This document shows, piece by piece, positions 46,693 through 55,586 of a stretch of DNA of 57,546 bases. The stretch comes from Comamonas aquatica NBRC 14918 (GTDB lineage Bacteria; Pseudomonadota; Gammaproteobacteria; Burkholderiales; Burkholderiaceae_C): NCBI RefSeq assembly GCF_000739875.1, contig NZ_BBJR01000051.1, positions 1 through 57,546 on the forward strand. The letters are read 5' to 3'. Within the stretch, counting starts at the first letter, position 1; each line of letters opens with the position of its first letter. Below the pieces are notes generated by a model. That model saw nothing but the letters and a program-made list of their open reading frames with translations, had not been told where the DNA came from and did no database searches. The position numbers and the translations under genes are program-made.

Positions 46693-47934
46693 TTACGCGG
46701 GCGCGACCAGCTGGGCGTAGTAGTTGGGCAGGGCGAACAGGGCGCCATGCACCGCAGGGTTGTAGTACTGCAAATCGCCCACACCGCGCGCCTGCAGGCG
46801 TTCGCGCACCTGCGCCACCGTGGGGGCCGTGGCATCCAGCGTGTCAGAACACACGGCCATGCCCCAGTAGGCGCCGTACAGCGGCACATACACGCCATAG
46901 CAACGCACCTGCGGGAACACCCCGCGCAGGCTGCGCACCAGGCGCTGCACCTGCTGCGGATGGAACACCGGGCTGCCCAGGTGCAGCACCAGTGCCCCGC
47001 CCGGTGCCAGCACCTGCCGCATGCGCTGCAGCGCCGGCGGCGCGTAGAGCGAACCCGCCGGGGTGTCGGGGTCCGTCAGGTCCAGCACCAGCAGGTCAAA
47101 GCGCTCGGTCGTCGTTGCGATCAAGGCCATGCCATCACCGATGCGCACCTGCAGGCGCGGGTCGCTCCAGACATGGCGGTGCACGGCCTGCAGCTCAGCC
47201 TGGCTGGCGCGGATGACGGCCTCGTCCAGCTCGGCCAGCACCACGCGCTCCAGGGTGTTGTGCTTGAGCAGTTCCTCCGCCAGGCCGCCATCGCCGCCGC
47301 CCAGGATCAGCGCCTGCCGTGGCGCCGGGTGGGAGATGGCCGCGGGGTGGGCCATGCACTCGTGGTAGAAAAACTCATCCCGCTCGCTGGTCATGAAGCA
47401 GTTGTCCAGGCGCATGACACGACCAAAGTGCGCCGTGTCCATCATCTCCAGCATCTGGTAGGGGGTCTGGCGGCGCTGCACGTTGTCGGCGCGAAAGCCG
47501 AAGGCCGCATCGGGGCTCAGCTGCTCCATCACCCAGGGGTACTGGCCCACGCCATCGGTGGCGATATCGCCGCGCCACAGCTGCTGGCGCACGGCGTGCC
47601 GTGGGGCATAGGCCGCGACGACGCCATCCATCAGCGCCTGCGCCTTGCCCGAGTTGTCGGCCGAGAAGTTGCACACATAGACGTCGATGGTGACGTTGCC
47701 GGTTTCCGGCCAGGTGTGGATGGCCAGGTGCGACTCGGCCAGCAGCACCGTGCCAGTCACACCCCCGGGCTGGCCCTGCCAGGCCGGGAACTGGACCCAG
47801 CGGTCATCCACCCGGGTCAGGCCGGCGTCCTCCGTCTGCCTTCGGCACAGGGCGGCGATCGCCTGCGCATCCAGCATCAGCGCGTCGTCGCACGCGCATT
47901 GGTACAAATCGGCCGTCAGGTGCAAACCTTGCAT
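46693..47934 (-). CDS. Fused SpeD-SpeE: S-adenosylmethionine decarboxylase proenzyme plus spermidine synthase
   Basis: A 413-residue two-domain protein. Residues 1-115 are a bacterial AdoMet decarboxylase with the self-cleavage site LLAESHLAIHTWPE: Ser68 would become the pyruvoyl group, with His73 and Cys88 at the spacing known for the class 1B enzyme. Residues 130-413 are a spermidine-synthase-like methyltransferase-fold domain with ALILGGGDGGLAEELLKH and VLDLTDPDTPAGSLY. The fusion would make and use decarboxylated AdoMet in one chain. Homologues of the first domain can act on other amino acids, so the true substrate is open. GGAGG precedes the ATG. Confidence 0.9.
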   Translation of the reverse strand: MQGLHLTADLYQCACDDALMLDAQAIAALCRRQTEDAGLTRVDDRWVQFPAWQGQPGGVTGTVLLAESHLAIHTWPETGNVTIDVYVCNFSADNSGKAQALMDGVVAAYAPRHAVRQQLWRGDIATDGVGQYPWVMEQLSPDAAFGFRADNVQRRQTPYQMLEMMDTAHFGRVMRLDNCFMTSERDEFFYHECMAHPAAISHPAPRQALILGGGDGGLAEELLKHNTLERVVLAELDEAVIRASQAELQAVHRHVWSDPRLQVRIGDGMALIATTTERFDLLVLDLTDPDTPAGSLYAPPALQRMRQVLAPGGALVLHLGSPVFHPQQVQRLVRSLRGVFPQVRCYGVYVPLYGAYWGMAVCSDTLDATAPTVAQVRERLQARGVGDLQYYNPAVHGALFALPNYYAQLVAPA

Positions 47935-48030
47935 GGTGTGGAGTCCTCCCTGTCACACGAAACGCCAGGGCGAAGAGCTCCTCCCTGCAGCGCATTGGGT
48001 TATCTGCTTGTCAAGCGGGCAAAGCTTGGC

Positions 48031-48059
48031 ATCGTAACCACAAGCACTGCAAAGGACAA
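48031..48059 (-). promoter_or_regulatory. Candidate sigma70 promoter of the speD-speE gene
   Basis: On the minus strand TTGTCC, exactly 17 bases, then TACGAT. Each hexamer matches consensus at four positions. The transcript would have a leader of about 90 nt. Confidence 0.5.
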
Positions 48060-48061
48060 AT

Positions 48062-48077
48062 AACGGCAATTTCCGTT
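48062..48077 (-). terminator. Weak terminator after gph
   Basis: A five-base-pair AACGG/CCGTT stem lies directly after the gph stop, followed on the minus strand by ATTTG. It is short. Confidence 0.35.
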
Positions 48078-48078
48078 T

Positions 48079-48801
48079 TTAGACCACACGAAGCTGCGCG
48101 ATACTGTCAATCAGCGCATCGGCACCCACCGCCTCCACGGATTGCCCGTGGTTGTAGCCATAGGTCACCAGCACCACCGGGCACCCCGCAGCGCGGGCGG
48201 CCTGGGCGTCGTTGCTGGAGTCGCCCAGCATCAGGGTGCGCGCCGGCGTCGTGCCCAGGGCCTCGCAGGTCTTGAGCAGGGGCAGCGGATCGGGCTTCTT
48301 GGTGGCGAAGGAATCCCCGCCAAACACCTGCTCGAACAGGCCCTGCAGGCCCTTGGCCGCCAACAGCGGCCGGGTGAAGGCCAGGGGCTTGTTGGTCACG
48401 CAGGCCAGGCGCAGGCCCCCGGCCCGCAGCGCCTGCAGGCCTTCCAGCACCCCGGCGTACAGCGCCGAGTGCTGGCCGTTGATGGCCAGGTAATGCTGCT
48501 CGTAGCGGGCCAGCGCCGTGGGCAACAGGCTGGCCACGGCCGCTGGCAGGGCATCTGCGGAATGGCCGGCCTGCGTCAGCACATGGGCCAGCACGCTGCG
48601 CAGCAGGTGCTCCGTGCCCTTGCCCACCATGTGCTCGATCAAGGCGGCGTCCAGCGCCGGCAGCTGCAGGTCGGCCAGCATGCGCGCGATGGCCTCGGCA
48701 AAGTCGCCAATCGTGTCCACCATGGTGCCGTCCAGGTCCACGATGGCTGCGTCCACTTCCAGGTGCAGCGCCTGGGCGCCCACAGTCACTTGCACAGACA
48801 T
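48079..48801 (-). CDS. gph: Phosphoglycolate phosphatase
   Basis: Gph removes phosphate from 2-phosphoglycolate, a product of DNA repair and oxygenation reactions. The 240-residue HAD-superfamily protein has motif I VDLDGTMVDT near residue 22, the VTNKP motif II, and motifs III/IV KKPDPLPLL and LMLGDSSNDAQAA. The ATG at MSVQVTVG follows AAGAGGATGAT. The order rpe-gph-trpE is common in related bacteria; here three genes separate gph from trpE. Confidence 0.94.
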   Translation of the reverse strand: MSVQVTVGAQALHLEVDAAIVDLDGTMVDTIGDFAEAIARMLADLQLPALDAALIEHMVGKGTEHLLRSVLAHVLTQAGHSADALPAAVASLLPTALARYEQHYLAINGQHSALYAGVLEGLQALRAGGLRLACVTNKPLAFTRPLLAAKGLQGLFEQVFGGDSFATKKPDPLPLLKTCEALGTTPARTLMLGDSSNDAQAARAAGCPVVLVTYGYNHGQSVEAVGADALIDSIAQLRVV

Positions 48802-48812
48802 ATCATCCTCTT

Positions 48813-48863
48813 CACAAATCGATAGCTGTCTGCGCTTGCCAGATGAGCGCAAACTGCCAAAAA
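48813..48863. repeat. Dispersed palindromic repeat, short copy
   Basis: CACAAATCGATAGCTGTCTG then CGCTTGCC, with a shorter opposite arm GAGCGCAAACTGCC, matches the repeat core. It lies between the rpe terminator and the gph start. Confidence 0.6.
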
Positions 48864-48870
48864 CACGGAG

Positions 48871-48900
48871 AAATTAAAAAGGCCTGCAATGGCAGGCCTT
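48871..48900 (-). terminator. rpe terminator
   Basis: On the minus strand AAGGCCTGC and its complement enclose a four-base loop, followed by TTTTTAATTT. It separates rpe from gph although both point the same way. Confidence 0.85.
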
Positions 48901-48917
48901 GGGGGCGGAAGACCGGC

Positions 48918-49601
48918 TTATGCGGCCAAGTTGGCGCGCATCTGGTCGATCACGGCCTGGTAGTCAGGCTTGCCGAAGATGGCGCTGCCGGCCACGAAGG
49001 TGTCGGCACCGGCATTCGCCACGGCGCGGATGTTGCCTTCCTTGATGCCGCCGTCCACTTCCAGGCGGATGTCCTTGCCGCTGGCATCGATGCGCTTGCG
49101 CACGGCTTCGATCTTGCGCAGCGTGCTGTCGATGAAGCTCTGGCCACCGAAGCCGGGGTTGACGCTCATCAGCAGGATCAGGTCCAGGTCCTCGATCACC
49201 CAGTCCAGCACGTCCAGGGGCATGGCGGGGTTGAAGGTCAGGCCGGCCTTGGCGCCGTGCGACTTGATGTTCTGGATGCTGCGGTGCACGTGGGCCGAGG
49301 CATCGGGGTGGAAGCTGATGTAGTCCGCACCGGCCTTGGCGAAGGCGCTGGCCAGCTCGTCCACGGGCTGCACCATCAGGTGCACGTCGATGGGCACGGG
49401 GCGGCCATCGGGCGTCACGGCATGGGGCTTCAAAGCCTCACAGATCATGGGGCCAAACGTGAGGTTGGGCACGTAGTGGTTGTCCATGACGTCGAAGTGG
49501 ATCCAGTCGGCGCCTGCGGCAATGACATTGCGCACTTCTTCACCCAGACGGGCAAAGTCGGCGGACAGGATGGAAGGGGCGATGCGGTACGTGGGGTTCA
49601 T
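48918..49601 (-). CDS. rpe: Ribulose-phosphate 3-epimerase
   Basis: Rpe interconverts ribulose and xylulose 5-phosphate in the pentose phosphate and, where present, Calvin pathways. The 227-residue TIM barrel has [44 protein letters not shown] and [10 protein letters not shown]. The [13 protein letters not shown] was chosen over an upstream TTG. It lies only 31 bp from the divergent apaG ATG, with GACAAT eight bases before the ATG as a possible -10 box, and no ribosome binding site. Confidence 0.96.
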   Translation of the reverse strand: MNPTYRIAPSILSADFARLGEEVRNVIAAGADWIHFDVMDNHYVPNLTFGPMICEALKPHAVTPDGRPVPIDVHLMVQPVDELASAFAKAGADYISFHPDASAHVHRSIQNIKSHGAKAGLTFNPAMPLDVLDWVIEDLDLILLMSVNPGFGGQSFIDSTLRKIEAVRKRIDASGKDIRLEVDGGIKEGNIRAVANAGADTFVAGSAIFGKPDYQAVIDQMRANLAA

Positions 49602-49632
49602 GGCCGCCAATTGTCGCAGTTACCATTGCCAC

Positions 49633-50046
49633 ATGCCCATGTACGAGTTTCACGTCGAGGCCCAGGCCCAGTACGAGCCGGAGCAGTCCATGCCCCAGCA
49701 AGGCCTGTTTCGCTTCGCCTACACCATCACGGTCACCAACACCGGCGAGGGCGCCGCGCAGCTGATTGCGCGCCACTGGCTGATCACCGACGCCCAGGGC
49801 GCGCAGCAGGAAGTCCACGGCCTGGGCGTGGTCGGCCGCCAGCCCATGCTGCAGCCCGGGGAGTCGTTCCGCTACAGCAGCAGCTGCGAGTTGCGCACCC
49901 CCAGCGGCACCATGCAGGGCCGCTACCTGTGTGTCACCGAAGCCGGGGAAACTTTCGACACCCCGATCGCTCTGTTAGTGCTGGATATCGACCCGTCGGC
50001 CACGGGCGCGGATATCCCGTCTCCCCCCTCTCGCACCCTCCACTGA
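49633..50046 (+). CDS. apaG: Co2+/Mg2+ efflux-associated protein ApaG
   Basis: A 137-residue DUF525 domain protein with an immunoglobulin-like fold. Mutants elsewhere show altered cobalt and magnesium tolerance; the biochemical role is unclear. Signatures are RFAYTITVTNTG, ARHWLITDAQG and PGESFRYSSSCELRTPSGTMQGRY. The first of two close ATGs was taken. No ribosome binding site is visible, and TACCAT ends six bases before the ATG. The stop abuts the next start (TGAATG), implying coupled translation. Confidence 0.92.
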   Translation: MPMYEFHVEAQAQYEPEQSMPQQGLFRFAYTITVTNTGEGAAQLIARHWLITDAQGAQQEVHGLGVVGRQPMLQPGESFRYSSSCELRTPSGTMQGRYLCVTEAGETFDTPIALLVLDIDPSATGADIPSPPSRTLH

Positions 50047-52011
50047 ATGCCCCATCCCGCCCACGACCTCCCACGCCTGCTGGCGGAACTTGACCCCCAC
50101 GCCGAGCTGGCGGAACGCCACCTGTGGCTGATCCATGTGCTGGAGTGGGTCCGGGCCGCCGAACCCTCGGTCGAGGTGGCGCTGGGGCGCGTGGAGTCGC
50201 TGGTGGCGGCGATCGAGGCCGATGCCGATCTGCGCCAGCGCCTGCAGGCCTGGTGGCTGGCGTTCATCGACCGCGTGGACATCACCACCTTGCTGGCCGA
50301 CTTCGGCTTTGCCCCGCGCACGGCCATGATCACCGAGGTGTCGGAGCGCCTGCGCCACAAGCTACTGCCCGGCACGCCGGAGACCATCGATGCCTCCGAG
50401 CTGTTTTCCATCGCCCTGCCCAGCGAGTTCGACGCCCGCTGGCTGATCGCCCTGCCCGAGCCGCTGCTGCAGCGCCTGGCCGCGCTGCTGGCCCCGGCCG
50501 ACAGCCAGGGCGCCAGCTTCTGGCAGCATGCGCTGCTGAATGCCATCACCTACTGCGCGGGCCAGATCCTGGCCAACGGCTTTGCGCCCGAGCTGCGCCT
50601 GCGCATGAGCGAGGAGGCGCGCGAGCAGCGCCCCTTCCACGACCTGATCCGCGATGTGGAGAGCCTGCGCATCGAGGTGCTGCACAGCCTGCGCACCACC
50701 GACCGGCTGGAAGAGGCCGAGAAGCGCCTGCGCGAACGCCTGGATGCCTGCCGCGCAGCCATCGGCACCGTCTACCAGCACTTCGGCGATGAAGGCATCT
50801 CCGTCGGCCTGGTGTTCCGCGTGCGCCAGCTGCGCACGCGCATCGTGCGCATCCGCCAGTTGCTGGACTGCCTGACCAGCGCGCACACCGAGCAGGACGC
50901 CATGCGCCTGCTGGCGGGCTTCGTCAGCGTCGGGCGCGAACGGCGCAGCCTGCGCTCGCTGCTGTCCACCAACTCCTCGCTGCTGGCGGCCAAGGTCACC
51001 GAGCGCAGCGCGGAAACCGGCGAGCACTACATCACCCGCAACAGCCGGGAATACCTGCAGATGCTGCGCCGCGCCGCCGGCGGCGGCCTGGTCATGTCCG
51101 TGACCACCCTGGTCAAGTTCGGTCTGGCCGCGCTGGCGTTTTCCGCCTTCTGGGGCGGGTTCTGGGCCGGCCTCAACTACGCCATCAGCTTCGTGCTGAT
51201 CCAGCTGCTGCACTTCACGGTGGCCACCAAGCAGCCGGCGATGACGGCACCGGCCATGGCCTCCAAGCTCAAGAACATCAACGAGGACGGGGCCATCGAG
51301 ACCTTTGTGGACGAGGTGGCCAACCTCACCCGCAGCCAGGTGGCGGCCATTCTGGGCAATGTGCTGGTCGTGTTCCCGGCCGCGCTGGGCCTGGCCTGGC
51401 TGTTCAGCCAGGCGCTGGGCCACCCGCCGCTGGACGTGGTGCACGCCACCCAGGTGCTGGACTCGCTGAGCCTGCTGGGCCCCTCGCTGCTGTTTGCGGC
51501 CTTCACCGGCGTGCTGCTGTTCGTCAGCAGCCTGATCGCCGGCTGGGCGGAAAACTGGTTCGTGCTGCGCCGCATGGACTCGGCCATGCGCTACAACCCG
51601 CGCATCACCCGCCTGCTGGGCGCACCGCGTGCCAAGCGCTGGGGCGATTTCTGGCGCCGCAACATCTCCGGCTTTGCGGCCAACATCTCCCTGGGACTGA
51701 TGCTGGGCCTGACCCCGGCGATCGCCGGCTTCTTCGGCCTGGGCCTGGAGGTGCGCCACGTCACCCTGTCCTCGGGGCAGCTGGGCGTGGCCGGTGCCAC
51801 CTTCGGCTGGGAGATCGTGCATGACGACGCTTTCTGGTGGGCCGTGGCGATGTTGCCCTTCAACGGCGCCCTCAATGTGCTGGTAAGTTTCTACCTGGCG
51901 TTCCGCATGGCCTTGCGCGCGCAGAACGTCACCGGGGTGGAGCGCTCGCGCATCTACGCGGCCATCCGCCACCGCCTGCGCACCCGCCCCCTGAGTTTTT
52001 TCAAGCCCTGA
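50047..52011 (+). CDS. Gcr-family 'site-specific recombinase' (membrane protein)
   Basis: A 654-residue protein of the family named after a gonococcal site-specific recombinase. The N-terminal 330 residues are helical and charged (LRIEVLHSLRTTDRLEEAEKRLR). The C-terminal half has about six to seven hydrophobic segments, e.g. LGNVLVVFPAALGLAWLF and ISLGLMLGLTPAIAGFFGLG. No tyrosine- or serine-recombinase catalytic motif is apparent. The family name may therefore be misleading and an inner-membrane role is more likely. It starts directly after the apaG stop. Confidence 0.85.
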   Translation: MPHPAHDLPRLLAELDPHAELAERHLWLIHVLEWVRAAEPSVEVALGRVESLVAAIEADADLRQRLQAWWLAFIDRVDITTLLADFGFAPRTAMITEVSERLRHKLLPGTPETIDASELFSIALPSEFDARWLIALPEPLLQRLAALLAPADSQGASFWQHALLNAITYCAGQILANGFAPELRLRMSEEAREQRPFHDLIRDVESLRIEVLHSLRTTDRLEEAEKRLRERLDACRAAIGTVYQHFGDEGISVGLVFRVRQLRTRIVRIRQLLDCLTSAHTEQDAMRLLAGFVSVGRERRSLRSLLSTNSSLLAAKVTERSAETGEHYITRNSREYLQMLRRAAGGGLVMSVTTLVKFGLAALAFSAFWGGFWAGLNYAISFVLIQLLHFTVATKQPAMTAPAMASKLKNINEDGAIETFVDEVANLTRSQVAAILGNVLVVFPAALGLAWLFSQALGHPPLDVVHATQVLDSLSLLGPSLLFAAFTGVLLFVSSLIAGWAENWFVLRRMDSAMRYNPRITRLLGAPRAKRWGDFWRRNISGFAANISLGLMLGLTPAIAGFFGLGLEVRHVTLSSGQLGVAGATFGWEIVHDDAFWWAVAMLPFNGALNVLVSFYLAFRMALRAQNVTGVERSRIYAAIRHRLRTRPLSFFKP

Positions 52012-52082
52012 GCCCACCGGCCCAGACCGGGCAGCCCGCCGGGCTCTGCCCCTGACGAGGAGACCACGATAAGGATGAAGGT

Positions 52083-53330
52083 ATGACCCCAGATCCCACC
52101 TTTTGGGCCCAGTGGCTCAAGCCCTCTGCAGGCCTCGACACCCTGCAATGGTCGCTGTTGCTGGCCCTGGCCGCGCTGGTCGGCTACGTGTTCCAGCGCC
52201 ACCTGCAAATGCCCAAGGTGCTGGGCTACGCCGCGGTCGGCACCCTGGCCGGTCTGCTGGGCTTCAGCGCCACCACCTGGCCGCTGCAGGGGCCGGCGCT
52301 GTTTGCGCTGGAACTGGGGGTGTCCATCATCCTGTTCGAATGCGGCGGCCGCATCACCCTGCGCTGGTTCCGCCACAACCCCATGGTGCTGGTGCAAAGC
52401 CTGCTGGAAGCGGCGCTGACCTACTTCGCCGTGTTCTACGCCCTGGTCTGGCTGCAGCTGCCGCCCGCCACGGCCACGCCGCTGGCGCTGATCGCCATGG
52501 CCGCCTCGCCCGTGGTGCTGACGCGCGTGGTCAACGACACCCGCGCGGCCGGTCCGGTGACCGACCGGGCCATCGCCCTGGCCACGCTGTCCACGCTGTA
52601 TGCGCTGACCCTGGGCAGCGCCAAGGCCGAAATCTTCGCCCGCCCCTCGGCCTCGCTGTGGCAGGACATCACGCCCGTGCTGGTGGTACTGGGCGTGTCG
52701 GTGGTGGTCGCCGCCCTGCTGTGCCTGGTGATGCGCCTGGCGCTGCAGCTGATGAGCCCGACCAGCGAGAACACCTCCATCCTGATGCTGGCGCTGATCG
52801 CGGCGGCCACCGCGATTGCCGCGCACCTGGGCGGCTCGGCCCCGCTGGCGGCGCTGCTGGGCGGCATGCTGCTCAAGCAGCTGCACCAGCGCCCCTGGGC
52901 CTGGCCGCGCCAGCTGGGCACGGCCTCGTCGCTGCTGACCCTGCTGATGTTCGTGCTGGTCTCCACCGTGGCCGCCCAGGCCTCGTGGAGCGGGGCCGTG
53001 GCCCTGGCCGTGCTGGCCCTGGTGGTGGCCCGCCTGCTGGCCAAGGCCGTGGGCGTGGGCCTGGGCAACATCAGCAGCGGTGCCAGTTGGCGCCAGGCGG
53101 TCTGGGTGTCGTGTGCCATGGCGCCGATGTCGGCCGTGGCGCTGCTGATTACCTCGCAGTTCGCCCAGGCCGCGCCCGAGCAGGCCCAGGCCATCTCGGC
53201 CACGGCCCTGCCCGCCATCCTGCTGCTGGAGCTGCTGGGCGCCATCCTGGCCACGCTGGCCCTGCGCCGCGCCGGCGAAACCTCGCTCAAGGCCGCTGCG
53301 CCCCAACCTGCCCCCCAAGACGGAGCCTGA
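52083..53330 (+). CDS. CPA2-type cation:proton antiporter
   Basis: A 415-residue inner-membrane protein with about twelve helices of the Na+/H+ exchanger (KefB/C-like) fold. It has [20 protein letters not shown], the [12 protein letters not shown] helix and the [16 protein letters not shown] segment. It lacks the cytoplasmic RCK nucleotide-binding domain of Kef channels, ending in a short Ala/Pro tail. The transported ion is uncertain. The stop is two bases before the next ATG, so it is cotranscribed with ybdK. Confidence 0.88.
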   Translation: MTPDPTFWAQWLKPSAGLDTLQWSLLLALAALVGYVFQRHLQMPKVLGYAAVGTLAGLLGFSATTWPLQGPALFALELGVSIILFECGGRITLRWFRHNPMVLVQSLLEAALTYFAVFYALVWLQLPPATATPLALIAMAASPVVLTRVVNDTRAAGPVTDRAIALATLSTLYALTLGSAKAEIFARPSASLWQDITPVLVVLGVSVVVAALLCLVMRLALQLMSPTSENTSILMLALIAAATAIAAHLGGSAPLAALLGGMLLKQLHQRPWAWPRQLGTASSLLTLLMFVLVSTVAAQASWSGAVALAVLALVVARLLAKAVGVGLGNISSGASWRQAVWVSCAMAPMSAVALLITSQFAQAAPEQAQAISATALPAILLLELLGAILATLALRRAGETSLKAAAPQPAPQDGA

Positions 53331-53332
53331 AC

Positions 53333-54457
53333 ATGCCTTTGGAAGCCTTTCAGCAGTCCGAGCCCCTGACCCTGGGGGTGGAGCTGGAGCTGCAGCTGGT
53401 CAACACCCACGACTACGACCTGGCGCCCTACGCCACCGACATGCTGCGCCTGATGGACAAGCACGCCCTGCCCGGCAGCGTGGTGCCCGAGATGACCAGC
53501 AGCATGATCGAGGTCTCGACCGGCATCTGCCGCAGCGCGGCCGAGGTGCTGAGCCAGCTCACCCCCATCCGCGACGCGCTGGTCAAGAGCGCCGCCAAGC
53601 TCAACATCGCCGTGGTCGGCGGCGGCACCCACCCCTTCCAGCTGTGGCACCAGCAGCGCATCTACGACAAGGCGCGCTTCCACGAGCTGTCGGCGCTGTA
53701 CGGCTACCTGACCAAGCAGTTCACCATCTTCGGCCAGCACATCCACATCGGCTGCCCCGATGCCGATGCCGCGCTGCTGATGCTGCACCGCATGAGCCGC
53801 TACATCCCGCACTTCATCGCGCTGTCGGCCTCCAGCCCCTACGTGCAGGGGCAGGACACGGCGTTTGACTCGGCACGGCTGAACTCGGTGTTCGCCTTCC
53901 CGCTGTCCGGGCGCGCGCCCTGCGTGCTGAGCTGGAAGGAGTTCGAGCAGTACTTCGACAAGATGACCGCCACCGGCGTGGTCAAGAGCATGAAGGACTT
54001 CTACTGGGACATCCGCCCCAAGCCCGAGTTCGGCACCATCGAGATCCGCGTGTTCGACACGCCGCTGACCATCGAGCGCGCCGCAGCCCTGGCGGGCTAC
54101 GTGCAATCGCTGGCGGCCTGGTTCCTGGAGACCCAGCCCTTCACCCCGGCCGAAGACGACTACCTGGTCTACACCTACAACCGCTTCCAGGCCTGCCGCT
54201 TCGGGCTGGACGCGGTATACGTCGACCCGGCCACGGGCCAGCACATGCCGTTGTCCGAGCACATCCTGCAGACCATCGACCAGATCACCCCCCAGGCGGC
54301 ACGCCACGGCGCAGCCCCGGCGCTGCAGACATTGCGCAGCGACGTCGCCAACAGCCACAATGACGCACGTTGGCTGCGCGAACGCCAGGCCCGGGAACAG
54401 CTGCTGGGTGAGGTGACGCGCCAGGCCTCGCGCCGGTTCCGGGGCGAGGCCATTTAG
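53333..54457 (+). CDS. ybdK: YbdK-type glutamate-cysteine ligase-like carboxylate-amine ligase
   Basis: A 374-residue member of the GCS2/YbdK family, ATP-dependent ligases with weak gamma-glutamylcysteine synthetase activity in E. coli. Key segments are [11 protein letters not shown] near the start, [37 protein letters not shown] and [15 protein letters not shown] lies eight bases before the ATG. The link to the upstream antiporter recalls systems where glutathione-type thiols control potassium efflux, but this antiporter has no regulatory domain. Confidence 0.9.
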   Translation: MPLEAFQQSEPLTLGVELELQLVNTHDYDLAPYATDMLRLMDKHALPGSVVPEMTSSMIEVSTGICRSAAEVLSQLTPIRDALVKSAAKLNIAVVGGGTHPFQLWHQQRIYDKARFHELSALYGYLTKQFTIFGQHIHIGCPDADAALLMLHRMSRYIPHFIALSASSPYVQGQDTAFDSARLNSVFAFPLSGRAPCVLSWKEFEQYFDKMTATGVVKSMKDFYWDIRPKPEFGTIEIRVFDTPLTIERAAALAGYVQSLAAWFLETQPFTPAEDDYLVYTYNRFQACRFGLDAVYVDPATGQHMPLSEHILQTIDQITPQAARHGAAPALQTLRSDVANSHNDARWLRERQAREQLLGEVTRQASRRFRGEAI

Positions 54458-54475
54458 GGAACACCGGGGGCAACC

Positions 54476-54571
54476 CCAAAAACATAGCTGCATGCGCTTG
54501 TCAAACAATGCTTTCAAACCAAAATGTGTTTGAAACGCTTGAATGACAAGCGCAAACCGCTACTTTTTTAT
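54476..54571. repeat. Dispersed palindromic repeat, best two-armed copy
   Basis: Arms 54476-54518 and 54529-54571 (43 nt each) form a long inverted repeat. Left arm: AAAAACATAGCTGCATGCGC then TTGTCAAAC; right arm, minus strand: AAAAAAGTAGCGGTTTGCGC then TTGTCATTC. Both end in TTTCAAA at the centre. It fills the ybdK-thiL gap and ends one base before the thiL ATG. Confidence 0.8.
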
Positions 54572-54572
54572 C

Positions 54573-55541
54573 ATGGGCGAATTCGAACTGATCCGCAAAT
54601 TCTTCCAGCGCCCGGTGCGCCGCTCGCCCCTGGGCGTGGGCGACGACTGCGCGCTGCTGGCGCCTGCGCCCGGCATGCAGCTGGCCGTGTCCAGCGACAT
54701 GCTGGTCGAAGGGCGCCACTTCTTTGCGGACGTGAATCCCCAGTTGCTGGGCCACAAGGCCCTGGCCGTGAACCTCAGCGACCTGGCCGCCTGCGGCGCC
54801 CGGCCCCTGGCCTTCACCCTGGCGCTGTCGCTGCCGCGCGCCGATGCCGCCTGGTGCCAGGCCTTCAGCGACGGCCTGTTCGCCCTGGCCGCGCAGCACG
54901 ACTGCGAACTCGTCGGCGGCGACACCACGCAGGGCCCGCTGAACCTGTGCATCACCATCTTCGGCGAAGTGCCCACCGGCCAGGCCCTGCTGCGCAGCGG
55001 CGCCCAGGTCGGTGACGACATCTGGGTCAGCGGCACCCTGGGCGATGCGCGCCTGGCGCTGGACGCCCTGCTGCGCCAGCACGCCCTGCCCCCCGCCGTG
55101 CTGGCCCAGGCGCGCCAGCGGCTGGAGCAGCCCACCCCGCGCGTGGCCCTGGGCCAGGCGCTGCGCGGCATTGCCAGCAGCTGCCTGGACGTGAGCGACG
55201 GCCTGCTGGGCGACCTGGGCCACATCCTGGACGCCAGCGGCGTGGGCGCCTGCATCGACGCCAACATCACGCGCGGCCTGCTGCATGCGCGCCGCCACCC
55301 GCTGATGGCGGCCCTGGCCACCACCCGCATCGACGCCTGCACCCTGGCCGGCGGCGACGACTACGAGCTGTGCTTCACCGCCCCCGCCAGCGCCCAGACC
55401 GCCGTGCGCGAGGCGGCCCAGCAGAGCGCCACACCCGTCACCTGCATCGGCCGCATCGAGGCCCAGCGCGGCGTGCGCGTCATCGCCCCCGGCGGCCAGC
55501 AGCTGCCGCTGCGCTTCGCCGCGTTCGACCATTTCGCCTGA
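54573..55541 (+). CDS. thiL: Thiamine-monophosphate kinase
   Basis: ThiL phosphorylates thiamine monophosphate to the active cofactor thiamine diphosphate. The 322-residue protein starts MGEFELIRKFF and shows GVGDDCALLAP, VSSDMLVEGRHF, KALAVNLSDLAACGA and the C-terminal GGDDYELCFTAP. No ribosome binding site is visible because the upstream 96 bp are a repeat palindrome; an earlier ATG lies inside the repeat and adds ten residues that relatives lack. It heads a run with pgpA and pncC. Confidence 0.95.
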   Translation: MGEFELIRKFFQRPVRRSPLGVGDDCALLAPAPGMQLAVSSDMLVEGRHFFADVNPQLLGHKALAVNLSDLAACGARPLAFTLALSLPRADAAWCQAFSDGLFALAAQHDCELVGGDTTQGPLNLCITIFGEVPTGQALLRSGAQVGDDIWVSGTLGDARLALDALLRQHALPPAVLAQARQRLEQPTPRVALGQALRGIASSCLDVSDGLLGDLGHILDASGVGACIDANITRGLLHARRHPLMAALATTRIDACTLAGGDDYELCFTAPASAQTAVREAAQQSATPVTCIGRIEAQRGVRVIAPGGQQLPLRFAAFDHFA

Positions 55542-55574
55542 CGCCGGGCTGGCCGGCGCCCCCTGCGCGACTTC

Positions 55575-55580
55575 TACAAT
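55575..55580 (+). promoter_or_regulatory. -10 box six bases before pgpA
   Basis: TACAAT is followed by CGCTCC and then the pgpA ATG, with no ribosome binding site. Transcription from it would start at or next to the A of ATG. No -35 box is clear. Confidence 0.45.
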
Positions 55581-55586
55581 CGCTCC

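Noticed and set aside
50362..52017. 551-codon antisense frame over the Gcr-family gene
   Set aside because: Low-complexity Gln/Ala/Gly product typical of the shadow frame in GC-rich DNA; the plus-strand gene has clear homology and a coupled start.
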